From the NCBI GenBank assembly GCA_018830685.1, contig JAHJRR010000024.1, forward strand, positions 1 to 14,871: 14,871 bases of DNA, written 5' to 3'. This document shows positions 1 through 6,302 of this stretch, one piece after another (positions within the stretch are counted from its first letter, which is position 1; each line of letters opens with the position of its first letter). The notes under the pieces are model-generated. The model was not told the origin of the DNA, made no database searches, and saw nothing but the letters and a program-made list of their open reading frames with translations. This DNA comes from Nanobdellota archaeon (GTDB lineage: Archaea > Nanobdellota > Nanobdellia > Pacearchaeales > GW2011-AR1). A program made the translations under genes and the position numbers.

Positions 1-30
1 ATTCTTCTCTAAAAATTGTATTAAGTTCAT
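1..30 (-). CDS. Possible start of a gene running off the left edge (partial)
   Basis: Reading leftward, an ATG at 30-28 opens a frame that stays open to the edge and encodes MNLIQFLEKN. A TATA-like box lies at 86-97 (TTTAAATATAACC on this strand). Its predicted start site near 65 would leave a short leader. A 10-codon upstream frame (59-27, MEVIFPPDLR) ends in TGA that overlaps this ATG as ATGA, an arrangement seen in translational coupling. Only ten codons are visible, so product and reality are uncertain. Confidence 0.3.
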   Translation of the reverse strand, partial: MNLIQFLEKN

Positions 31-39
31 CTTAGATCA

Positions 40-57
40 GGAGGGAATATAACCTCC
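40..57. repeat. Hairpin GGAGG-8nt-CCTCC
   Basis: A five-base perfect stem, GGAGG at 40-44 against CCTCC at 53-57, encloses an 8-nt loop. Read leftward it sits just before the possible edge gene, and its GGAGG arm resembles a Shine-Dalgarno sequence. That arm is about 22 nt from the ATG, too far for a normal site. Confidence 0.45.
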
Positions 58-69
58 ATAATAGTTATA

Positions 70-89
70 ATAACCTAAATTATGGTTAT
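70..89. repeat. Hairpin ATAACC-8nt-GGTTAT
   Basis: A six-base perfect inverted repeat (70-75 with 84-89) has an 8-nt loop, the same loop length as the neighbouring GGAGG hairpin. It lies between the end of the beta-helix gene and the left-edge start, next to the TATA-like sequence at 86-97. It could be an operator or part of a leader. Confidence 0.4.
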
Positions 90-118
90 ATTTAAATGTT
101 TTGATCTGATAAGAATCT

Positions 119-148
119 TTGAAAAAAAGAAAGAAAAAGAAAAAAATA
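119..148 (-). terminator. Poly-T termination tract of the beta-helix gene
   Basis: Directly after the stop codon, the transcribed-strand sense sequence is about 30 nt of nearly pure T with a few C. This matches the T-rich tracts that terminate archaeal RNA polymerase without a hairpin. Confidence 0.55.
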
Positions 149-150
149 AA

Positions 151-2499
151 TTAGATGTAATAGGTGTAGTAATCGTCTGTCGCGGTATCTGGTAAATGCT
201 TCATTGAAACCCAGTAAGCTGTATTAGCAGTTAAATTCTCAGTCACTTCAGCCTCATTCTTATCTAACACTTTATGCCAATATCTTCCGTCTGTTAAGGA
301 TCTCAAACTTGCCAATGCAGTATCAACAGTTGTTGTAGTATTATTCCCGAATAATCCAATAAGATTATAGCCATTAGCTAACTTAACTGACGCGGGTGTT
401 ACTGGAGTATTGTCTGGATTTCCACTAGCTGTTTTCTTATATCCATAAAGGACATCATCGTTTGAAACAAACACAATATATCCTCTTCCGGGAACAACCT
501 CGCCACTCCAGCCTTCAAATGCAGTACTTCTACTCCATGAGGTTCCACCAGTCATCCATACCCATGCGTTTTCTCCGGTTTCTTCATTATAAACATAACC
601 CCATGCCTTTTCAAGATTACCTTTGATGCTCTCTAGAACCACCTTATAGTCCGTATTCTGAGGCGTGAATGGAATCGCAATGAAATTTGCCTGTCCGGTT
701 TTCAAATCAATTTCCCAATCAGGCGATTCATAAACCGAAACTCCAACTGCCTTTATCGCTTCATTCCCATAGATATCAGTCGTTGTTACAGTAATTGTAT
801 ATTCTTCAGGGGTTTCATAGACGATGGAAATATCATCTAATATTATTGAGGTTGACTCTCCTGCATCTTCATTTACTATCTCTGTGGTTTCTTCTCCCGG
901 AAGATGTCCTCCATCAAAATTAATAGTATAACTATCAATCCCGCTATCATCTGTAATCGTAATATTTATTGGAATCTCTTCACCAGGATTTCCAGAATAT
1001 GGCGTACCTGAGAAAGTTATCGTCGGTGCCGTTTCGTCCGTCGTGCTGCCGGTTTCGTCATACCACCATGGCACGAAATCAACAGAACCTTCAATCAACG
1101 CTTCTATCGCATCTCTGCTAGACGTTCCCCAATAGTTGTTTTCTGCACTGACTTCCACAGAACCATCATTGTCAACACCAAGGGTGTTTCCCGTCATCAA
1201 GTTCTTCGTCGCATTCAAAATAGCCACGCCGTATTGCCTTGCCCAGATAGCAACGTTGTTATCTGTCAGAGTATTTGATAAGATATCCGCAGTAATTGAA
1301 GTTGTCGATGTTCCATCATTATTAGGACCATTAAGACCATTACCAACACGAATAGCTCTATTAAAGCTCTGAACCTCGTTGTTAGATATTGTAATGTCCT
1401 CGAAAGATCCTGCGTAAGTTGAATCAAAGAATCTTATACCATAGGTCCCATAAGGATTTGTTTCATAGTTAAGAGTAGTTTCAATTGTATTTCCGCTAAC
1501 GATAGCATTACCAGATTCAACAGTTATACCGATATTAATCGCTCCCGAAAACTCATTGTCTTCAATGGTTATCGTTCCTGTCCCTGTCTGCGGATTGATG
1601 TAAATTGCCTCAAGTCCAACAGCACCAGAACCGGTGAAGGTGTTATTATGGATATGCAATCCAGAAACATCTGCTGTGGGTATTGCCGTTTTACTATAAG
1701 TCATTACTGCATGAGCTAATTCGCCTTCAGTTTCTGCTTTCGTTGCTACAAAATTGTTGTCATAAATTTCAACATTCTTGCCGTCGATAAGCATTCCACT
1801 AACGTATTTTTCGGCAACATAATCTGGACCTTCAATTGTAAATCCATGAATTTTTACATTGTCCGCAAGAATTTCAATATTTGGAACGGCTAAATTTCCC
1901 GAAGCAACAGGCTCATTTGCAATACCCTTGATTTCTGTTGTTGTTTTGTCCGCACCAATAAGCTCAAGTCCTGTCTTATTATCAAAGATTTTCAAGTCCT
2001 CAACGTAAGTCCCTGCAGGAATTTCAATTGGGTCGTCTCCTTCTTCCCAAGAGTTAATCGCACTTTGAATTGTTCTGATAGTCGTCGTAGGTGTACTAAT
2101 CACAGCACCATTCCCTTTCACTTGCCAGGTATAACTTCCAAAAGTTGGGTTTGTAATTGTAAGCGAAAATGTTTTTGTATCGCCTATAGCAATGGGGGAA
2201 GTTATTGTATAATATTCACAATAATACACCCCTTCAGTTCCCAAATCCCATCCTGTTGGAGCCACATCACAACTGGTTATATCCGGATATCCTGTCGGTT
2301 TTGTTATTCTAACAGTATCAATATCTGTAGTTCCGGTTCCAGCAACAGTAAAGTTATATTGCGTTGAAACACTCGGTTTTAACCAACCCTCTGGAGAAAC
2401 TGAAACATCTGCACTTTCAGCAGCACTAACAAAATTAACAGCAAGCAATATTACACTAAACATCACCGCCAGACTCAAAACCGCTTTTTGTTTTTTCAT
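151..2499 (-). CDS. Secreted right-handed beta-helix (NosD-like) surface protein with Ig-like and two-lobe C-terminal domains
   Basis: A 782-residue exported protein. Residues 1-26 are a Sec signal peptide (KKQK, hydrophobic core, VSA cleavage site). Residues 30-135 look like a beta-sandwich. Residues 141-480 are a right-handed beta-helix of the pectate-lyase/NosD type: repeating I..N.....G.... turns, with the ENNYWGT and VDFVPWWYD ending common in NosD-like proteins. Residues 485-592 resemble an Ig/cadherin-like fold. Residues 598-782 look like two copies of a domain often seen in archaeal surface proteins (NFIAIPF...GYIVFV and YNLIGLF...AYWVSM). There is no C-terminal membrane helix or sorting motif, so it is secreted or held by other envelope components. 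No enzyme active site is recognised. A carbohydrate-binding or adhesive role is inferred. It is the only main gene here without a TATA box at the leaderless distance. Confidence 0.8.
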   Translation of the reverse strand: MKKQKAVLSLAVMFSVILLAVNFVSAAESADVSVSPEGWLKPSVSTQYNFTVAGTGTTDIDTVRITKPTGYPDITSCDVAPTGWDLGTEGVYYCEYYTITSPIAIGDTKTFSLTITNPTFGSYTWQVKGNGAVISTPTTTIRTIQSAINSWEEGDDPIEIPAGTYVEDLKIFDNKTGLELIGADKTTTEIKGIANEPVASGNLAVPNIEILADNVKIHGFTIEGPDYVAEKYVSGMLIDGKNVEIYDNNFVATKAETEGELAHAVMTYSKTAIPTADVSGLHIHNNTFTGSGAVGLEAIYINPQTGTGTITIEDNEFSGAINIGITVESGNAIVSGNTIETTLNYETNPYGTYGIRFFDSTYAGSFEDITISNNEVQSFNRAIRVGNGLNGPNNDGTSTTSITADILSNTLTDNNVAIWARQYGVAILNATKNLMTGNTLGVDNDGSVEVSAENNYWGTSSRDAIEALIEGSVDFVPWWYDETGSTTDETAPTITFSGTPYSGNPGEEIPINITITDDSGIDSYTINFDGGHLPGEETTEIVNEDAGESTSIILDDISIVYETPEEYTITVTTTDIYGNEAIKAVGVSVYESPDWEIDLKTGQANFIAIPFTPQNTDYKVVLESIKGNLEKAWGYVYNEETGENAWVWMTGGTSWSRSTAFEGWSGEVVPGRGYIVFVSNDDVLYGYKKTASGNPDNTPVTPASVKLANGYNLIGLFGNNTTTTVDTALASLRSLTDGRYWHKVLDKNEAEVTENLTANTAYWVSMKHLPDTATDDYYTYYI

Positions 2500-2537
2500 A
2501 CTTTCTTTTTTTAACCCCCTTTCACCTTTCTATCCTA

Positions 2538-2550
2538 TCTGCGAGGCAGA
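2538..2550. repeat. Small hairpin TCTGC-GAG-GCAGA in the predicted leader of the beta-helix gene
   Basis: A five-base perfect stem with a 3-nt loop lies about 40 nt before the ATG, within the predicted 5' leader. A purine-rich segment (GGTGAAAGGGGG on the minus strand) lies between it and the start and may be the ribosome binding region, although its spacing is long. Confidence 0.35.
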
Positions 2551-2553
2551 CGT

Positions 2554-2575
2554 TATCTTAACAAACTATCTTAAC
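2554..2575. promoter_or_regulatory. Tandem 9-nt direct repeat near the predicted transcription start
   Basis: TATCTTAAC occurs at 2554-2562 and again at 2567-2575, a 13-nt period. The repeats lie between the TATA-like box (2583-2592) and the predicted start site near 2561, where a bound repressor would block transcription. An operator role is inferred from position only. Confidence 0.35.
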
Positions 2576-2582
2576 TAATTTT

Positions 2583-2592
2583 CTTTATAAGT
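2583..2592 (-). promoter_or_regulatory. TATA-like box for the beta-helix gene (with leader)
   Basis: The minus strand reads ACTTATAAAG, the best TATA match upstream of the gene. It predicts transcription from about 2561 and a leader of about 60 nt, unlike the leaderless spacing of the other genes. Confidence 0.35.
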
Positions 2593-2641
2593 ATTATTGT
2601 CGTCGAGAAACTATTTTTTGTAACCACTTAAACTCGATGAA

Positions 2642-5038
2642 TCAAGTGCAAGCACCGTTAAAACAACCATTAGGACATTCGTAATACACAAATTTCGGAT
2701 TGTTATTTTCGCATATTGCTTCAGCTAAGTATTTTGTTTCTTTGCCAATTATCGATACTCCTGCTCCTTTTTGGTCTTTACAGGCATCTACAGAGTATGT
2801 TTTACCCCATTTTGTCTCTTTGCCTCCGGCACGCCCCTTCACTTCATAATTCAATCCACCGTCGCTGTCCTCACAAACGTCCAAAATTTCAACTCCACAG
2901 TATCCCGAAACCTCTCCTTGACTAACCCATTTATTATTTGCACAGGTAAAATAATTCATTCCTTCGCATTTTGTTCCTCCGCTAGAGCATTCGGGCCCTG
3001 CAGGTTCCACACTTTTGTAAGCCCCGCAATAAACATAATCTCCTCCAGATGCCTCACAATTCCAATACCATCTTTTGTTAGAAAGACTGTAATAGAAACT
3101 AGAAGAATTTCCATTCTTACATAGACTTGTTCCAATTAAATCCCCTTCATTCTTGAATATTTGACCATGTGCATCACCACACGCTAAACCAACTTTTTCT
3201 TCTTTTAGTTCACAAACATCTGTGGTATTACTAAAACCATATGCTTTGCCAACATTTGTTACACATCGCAATCCTTCCTCACACTCACTATCAGAATCAC
3301 AATCTCCCTCTCCAGCTCTACACTTACAATCAATTGAACAATAATTCAAATTCCCTAAATCCTCAAGATGACAGATTCCTTCATCAACTTCTATCTCAGC
3401 ACTATTCTCATTATTTAAATTATTAGAATCATCATTAACAAAAACTCTTATTAACAAGTCATGAATTCCGCCTATTGCTCTCCAAAAAAAGCTAATTTCT
3501 TCATCTCCGCCCTTTTCAATATATACTATTTTGCCACCTTCATCAACACTATCAACATAAAACTTCACATTTACTTCTTCGTCGTAATCTCCATTGTTAA
3601 AAACTTCTGCTTCAACTTTAACATTTTGCCCAGCATCTGCACTTGAAGGAGCATTCACACTTCTCACTCCAACATCATGAACTTTCTGATAGCAATTCCC
3701 GTTCTCCACAAAATAGTCTGCTCCAAAACAGCATGCAGAACTTCCGTCCTCTCCTTCGGTAGGATATTCATTTACGTCATCACCACAGCAATAATTTTTA
3801 CTTTCCATCCATGAACTCTCCGTTTGTCGGACTCCGCATCCCGCATTACATGCATACTTACTTACGTCGCATAATTCATCCCAAGCTCCGTTATTGCAGA
3901 CAGCGCCCCGCCATGTGCTTCCCGAGATGCTTCCTGCAACTTCCCCTTTTTTATACTCATATTGACGATTGTCAGCTGAACCTACATAACCGTCCAAATA
4001 GACTTTTCCAGTAACAGCATCAAAAGGCCTTTTTCCATCATCACCAAAAAGACAAATATTTGGCTCTTTTGATTGAATATAACATTTTCCTTTAGAGGGA
4101 TTATCATTAATGTAAGGAGAAGTCCCTGCTTCCTGATACACAAAATATTCATTTACATCATCGCCACAGCATGAACCCGCATAACAATACATCTCTGAAT
4201 TACAACTCCCTACCTGAATCCCATTTCCAATACCAAAACAATCAAGGTCAGAATCTACTTTAACATTTATTTCCACACTATTTTCATTATCGGAATCATC
4301 GGAATCGCCACTAACAAAAACCCTGACTAACAATTCATGGATTCCTTCTACTGCCCCCCAAAAAAAACTCACTCCCTTGCCCATTCCTTCTTCTAATCTG
4401 ATTGATTTTGTCTCCTTAACAACATTATCAACATAAAACTTCACATTTACTTCTTCGTCGTAATCTCCATTGTTAAAAACTTCTGCTTCAACTTTAACAT
4501 TTTGCCCAGCATCTGCACTTGAAGGAGCATTCACACTTCTCACTCCAACATCATGAATTTTCCGAGAGCAATTCCCGTTCTCCACAAAATAGTCTGCTCC
4601 AAAACAGCACGCAGAACTTCCGTCCTCTCCGTCAATGAAAGATTCGGTTGCGTCATTTCCGCAACAAAAACTATTATAGCAATACATCTCTGAATTACAA
4701 CTCCCTACCTGAACTCCGTCCCCCACTCCAATGCAATCAAAATCTTCATCTGTTTCAACAGAACAGATTTTGCCGAAATTTTTGTCAAAATTAAATAAAA
4801 CTAAATCATCAGCATCCACATCTCCATCATCGTCCAAATCATATCTGTAATCCCAGCCCTTGCCTTGTTCATTAGTCCCAAAGTGATCTGCAAACATAAA
4901 GTAATCATCAAAACCAACCTTCCCACTTTTGTCAAAATCAGGACAAGAATAAAAGACAGATAAATCATCATTTGGAATAGCAAGAACAAAGAAACTGCAT
5001 AAGATTACTATCACCCCTATCAAACTTGCTTTCTTCAT
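2642..5038 (-). CDS. Secreted dockerin + duplicated Cys-rich/CARDB surface protein
   Basis: A 798-residue exported protein. Residues 1-20 are a signal peptide. Residues 33-90 are a dockerin-like pair of EF-hand calcium loops (D34-x-D-x-S-G-K-V, then D67-x-D-x-D-G-D-V), followed by FNFDKNFGK. Two copies of a [Cys-rich knot]-[CARDB] module follow. Each begins DC.G.G..QVGSCNSEMYCY and CCFGADYFVENGNC. The CARDB domains lie at about 162-260 and 453-551 (HDVGVRSVNAPSSADAGQ, then V.AEVFNNGD). The second module carries an insertion at about 300-425. Residues 555-798 are a Cys-rich tail, probably disulfide-bonded. There is no C-terminal membrane helix. CARDB is an adhesion-associated Ig-like fold, and dockerins bind cohesins. 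No cohesin is recognised here. The start is supported by a TATA box 25 nt upstream. Adhesion or complex assembly at the surface is inferred. Confidence 0.8.
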   Translation of the reverse strand: MKKASLIGVIVILCSFFVLAIPNDDLSVFYSCPDFDKSGKVGFDDYFMFADHFGTNEQGKGWDYRYDLDDDGDVDADDLVLFNFDKNFGKICSVETDEDFDCIGVGDGVQVGSCNSEMYCYNSFCCGNDATESFIDGEDGSSACCFGADYFVENGNCSRKIHDVGVRSVNAPSSADAGQNVKVEAEVFNNGDYDEEVNVKFYVDNVVKETKSIRLEEGMGKGVSFFWGAVEGIHELLVRVFVSGDSDDSDNENSVEINVKVDSDLDCFGIGNGIQVGSCNSEMYCYAGSCCGDDVNEYFVYQEAGTSPYINDNPSKGKCYIQSKEPNICLFGDDGKRPFDAVTGKVYLDGYVGSADNRQYEYKKGEVAGSISGSTWRGAVCNNGAWDELCDVSKYACNAGCGVRQTESSWMESKNYCCGDDVNEYPTEGEDGSSACCFGADYFVENGNCYQKVHDVGVRSVNAPSSADAGQNVKVEAEVFNNGDYDEEVNVKFYVDSVDEGGKIVYIEKGGDEEISFFWRAIGGIHDLLIRVFVNDDSNNLNNENSAEIEVDEGICHLEDLGNLNYCSIDCKCRAGEGDCDSDSECEEGLRCVTNVGKAYGFSNTTDVCELKEEKVGLACGDAHGQIFKNEGDLIGTSLCKNGNSSSFYYSLSNKRWYWNCEASGGDYVYCGAYKSVEPAGPECSSGGTKCEGMNYFTCANNKWVSQGEVSGYCGVEILDVCEDSDGGLNYEVKGRAGGKETKWGKTYSVDACKDQKGAGVSIIGKETKYLAEAICENNNPKFVYYECPNGCFNGACT
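3550..3754. repeat. Internal duplication, copy 2 (CARDB module DNA)
   Basis: These 205 nt match 4426-4630 with four mismatches by eye. The first 132 nt (3550-3681) are identical, third codon positions included. They encode residues 429-497 of the dockerin protein. Confidence 0.9.
4185..4218. repeat. 34-nt exact direct repeat, second Cys-rich unit
   Basis: Identical to 4680-4713. It encodes the VQVGSCNSEMYC segment that opens the second module of the dockerin protein. Confidence 0.85.
4426..4630. repeat. Internal duplication, copy 1 (CARDB module DNA)
   Basis: Partner of 3550-3754 at a constant offset of 876 nt. It encodes residues 137-205 of the dockerin protein, from GEDGSSACCFGADYF into the first CARDB domain. 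Confidence 0.9.
4680..4713. repeat. 34-nt exact direct repeat, first Cys-rich unit
   Basis: Identical to 4185-4218 at an offset of 495 nt. The offset differs from that of the CARDB repeat because the second module carries an insertion. Confidence 0.85.
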
Positions 5039-5058
5039 AATTTCATCATGCTGAAATT

Positions 5059-5067
5059 CTTTAAAAG
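5059..5067 (-). promoter_or_regulatory. TATA box of the dockerin/CARDB gene
   Basis: CTTTTAAAG on the minus strand, centred 25 nt before the ATG, predicts a leaderless mRNA. Confidence 0.6.
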
Positions 5068-5147
5068 ATTTATTATCATTTAATATACTATTTGGAAAAC
5101 TATCCCGTCATCTTTATCATCAATACATGCAGTAGATGATATAAATT

Positions 5148-5156
5148 CTTAAATAG
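5148..5156 (+). promoter_or_regulatory. TATA box of the 88-residue gene
   Basis: CTTAAATAG centred 25 nt before the ATG at 5177, the leaderless spacing used across the window. Confidence 0.6.
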
Positions 5157-5176
5157 ACCTCTCGGTTTTATAAAAT

Positions 5177-5443
5177 ATGGAATTTAAATCTCCAAATAGG
5201 AACAATATAGAGAAAGGAGATCTCGTGGCGCATGTAATGTGGGATAAGTTAAGAACTTTTGAAGGTTTTGCTTCATTAGACCTTGGACTGAGCGAAATCG
5301 CATTTAATTTTTCAGAGAAGGTTAAGGCAAGAGCTGAGATTAATTATGATAACCTTATTGTTCTAAAAAGGGATGGAACTTATCTTGTTGGCAAAAATGT
5401 TAGGATAGATTCTACGTATGGCATTTCTCAATTGAATTGGTAA
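5177..5443 (+). CDS. Hypothetical protein, 88 residues
   Basis: I do not recognise this protein. It is small, with no signal peptide, membrane helix or cysteine, and looks cytoplasmic. The sequence alternates short hydrophobic stretches with charged ones (GDLVAHVMW, KARAEINYDNLIVLKRDG), which suggests a compact beta-rich fold. It is divergent from the dockerin gene and convergent with pcna, and stands alone. Its start is fixed by a TATA box 25 nt upstream, and a T-rich tract follows the stop. The well-placed promoter and terminator are the main support for a real gene. Confidence 0.6.
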   Translation: MEFKSPNRNNIEKGDLVAHVMWDKLRTFEGFASLDLGLSEIAFNFSEKVKARAEINYDNLIVLKRDGTYLVGKNVRIDSTYGISQLNW

Positions 5444-5444
5444 T

Positions 5445-5459
5445 CTTCTCTTTTTTTAA
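5445..5459 (+). terminator. T-rich terminator between the 88-residue gene and pcna
   Basis: CTTCTCTTTTTTT directly follows the TAA of the 88-residue gene and resembles an archaeal poly-T terminator. It lies in the 36-nt gap between convergent genes. Confidence 0.5.
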
Positions 5460-5479
5460 TAAACACAATTTGTCTCACG

Positions 5480-6217
5480 TCAATCTTCAGTTTCAACCCT
5501 TGGAGCAAGAACAAAAGAAATTTCCATATTGTCTTTTCTTACATCCATCCTAAGTGGATGGTCCTCAGCGAACTTAAGAATTGTTTTTTCAGAAAGCTTA
5601 GATGCCTTTATGAATTTCTGTAAATATTCTAAACTATACTTCGCCTTACAATTTTCCGCCTCAATCTTAGCTTCATCTCCAGAGAATTCAGTCATGGAAG
5701 AATTCAATCCTTTGGCTTGAATAATAAATTTCCCCTCTTTGATTTCGAATGAACACGCATCGGAGACAACTATACAGTCTTCTATAGAATCAATAAAATC
5801 AGAAGAATCCAATTCAACAACTGAACTAAATTCAAGTCGAGACATCTTATCCCCGAAGTCAACATCATCACCCTCGATATCTATAAGGCTCAAACTAAAA
5901 TTCCTCTTGACTCTATCTTGTATCTGAATATCTAAGAAATTCTCTTTCTTCTCAAGTGTTAAAGCACTAGATGTTCCAGCTCTCTTCAAAATTCTCTTAA
6001 AATTATCAAGATTTATTCCAAGAATCTCATCACCTGTTTCAAAGACCGAAAACGCCGTTTTAGGCAGAGCAAAACCAATCATTGATACGTTCGCAGGGTC
6101 CGTCGCAGTTATGCTCATTCCCGCATCATTAACCTTCACTCGAACCTCTAACACAAGATCAGAAATTATTTCAATAGCCTTCGATAAAAGTGCGGGATTG
6201 TCGAGTTTGATTAACAT
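5480..6217 (-). CDS. pcn: DNA polymerase sliding clamp (PCNA)
   Basis: 245 residues, the usual archaeal PCNA length. PCNA forms a homo- or heterotrimeric ring around DNA and tethers polymerase, FEN1, ligase and RFC-loaded partners. Clear landmarks are the opening MLIKLDNPALLSKAIEIISDLVLEV-like helix, the ITATDPANVSMIGF segment (family SxMDxxHV/AxAxDPANV type), the DNFKRILKRA helix, and the end motif LAPRVETED matching the family LAPRIE(x) close. The middle LEFSSVVELDSSDFIDSIEDCIVVSD fits the interdomain region and second-domain helix. No other PCNA gene is seen here. It is divergent from priS, a replication pairing that makes functional sense. A TATA box 26 nt upstream supports the start and a leaderless transcript. 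Confidence 0.96.
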   Translation of the reverse strand: MLIKLDNPALLSKAIEIISDLVLEVRVKVNDAGMSITATDPANVSMIGFALPKTAFSVFETGDEILGINLDNFKRILKRAGTSSALTLEKKENFLDIQIQDRVKRNFSLSLIDIEGDDVDFGDKMSRLEFSSVVELDSSDFIDSIEDCIVVSDACSFEIKEGKFIIQAKGLNSSMTEFSGDEAKIEAENCKAKYSLEYLQKFIKASKLSEKTILKFAEDHPLRMDVRKDNMEISFVLAPRVETED

Positions 6218-6238
6218 TTTCTAAAAAGACGCAAATAG

Positions 6239-6247
6239 CTTTTAAGC
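6239..6247 (-). promoter_or_regulatory. TATA box of pcna
   Basis: GCTTAAAAG on the minus strand, centred 26 nt before the ATG. It shares the 85-nt divergent region with the priS promoter, so the two could be co-regulated. Confidence 0.55.
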
Positions 6248-6272
6248 ATTATTATTATAGAGTATAAGGTAA

Positions 6273-6280
6273 TTATATAA
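6273..6280 (+). promoter_or_regulatory. TATA box of priS
   Basis: TTATATAA centred 26 nt before the ATG at 6303. It predicts a leaderless mRNA. Confidence 0.65.
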
Positions 6281-6302
6281 AGTTTTACACTGTTTTTTCA
6301 AA

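Noticed and set aside
1136-1372. Plus-strand 78-codon frame inside the beta-helix gene
   Set aside because: It lies opposite a well-supported beta-helix region, has no promoter, and has composition expected of an antisense shadow. The same applies to other opposite-strand frames in the large genes.
3550-4713. Repeats in the dockerin gene considered as a CRISPR or transposon signature
   Set aside because: Only two copies at each offset, in frame, encoding the same protein domains; no regular spacers, terminal inverted repeats or transposase.
5131-5145. C/D-box sRNA candidate (GATGATA near 5135)
   Set aside because: No convincing D box (CTGA) or internal C'/D' pair at suitable spacing before the gene at 5177.
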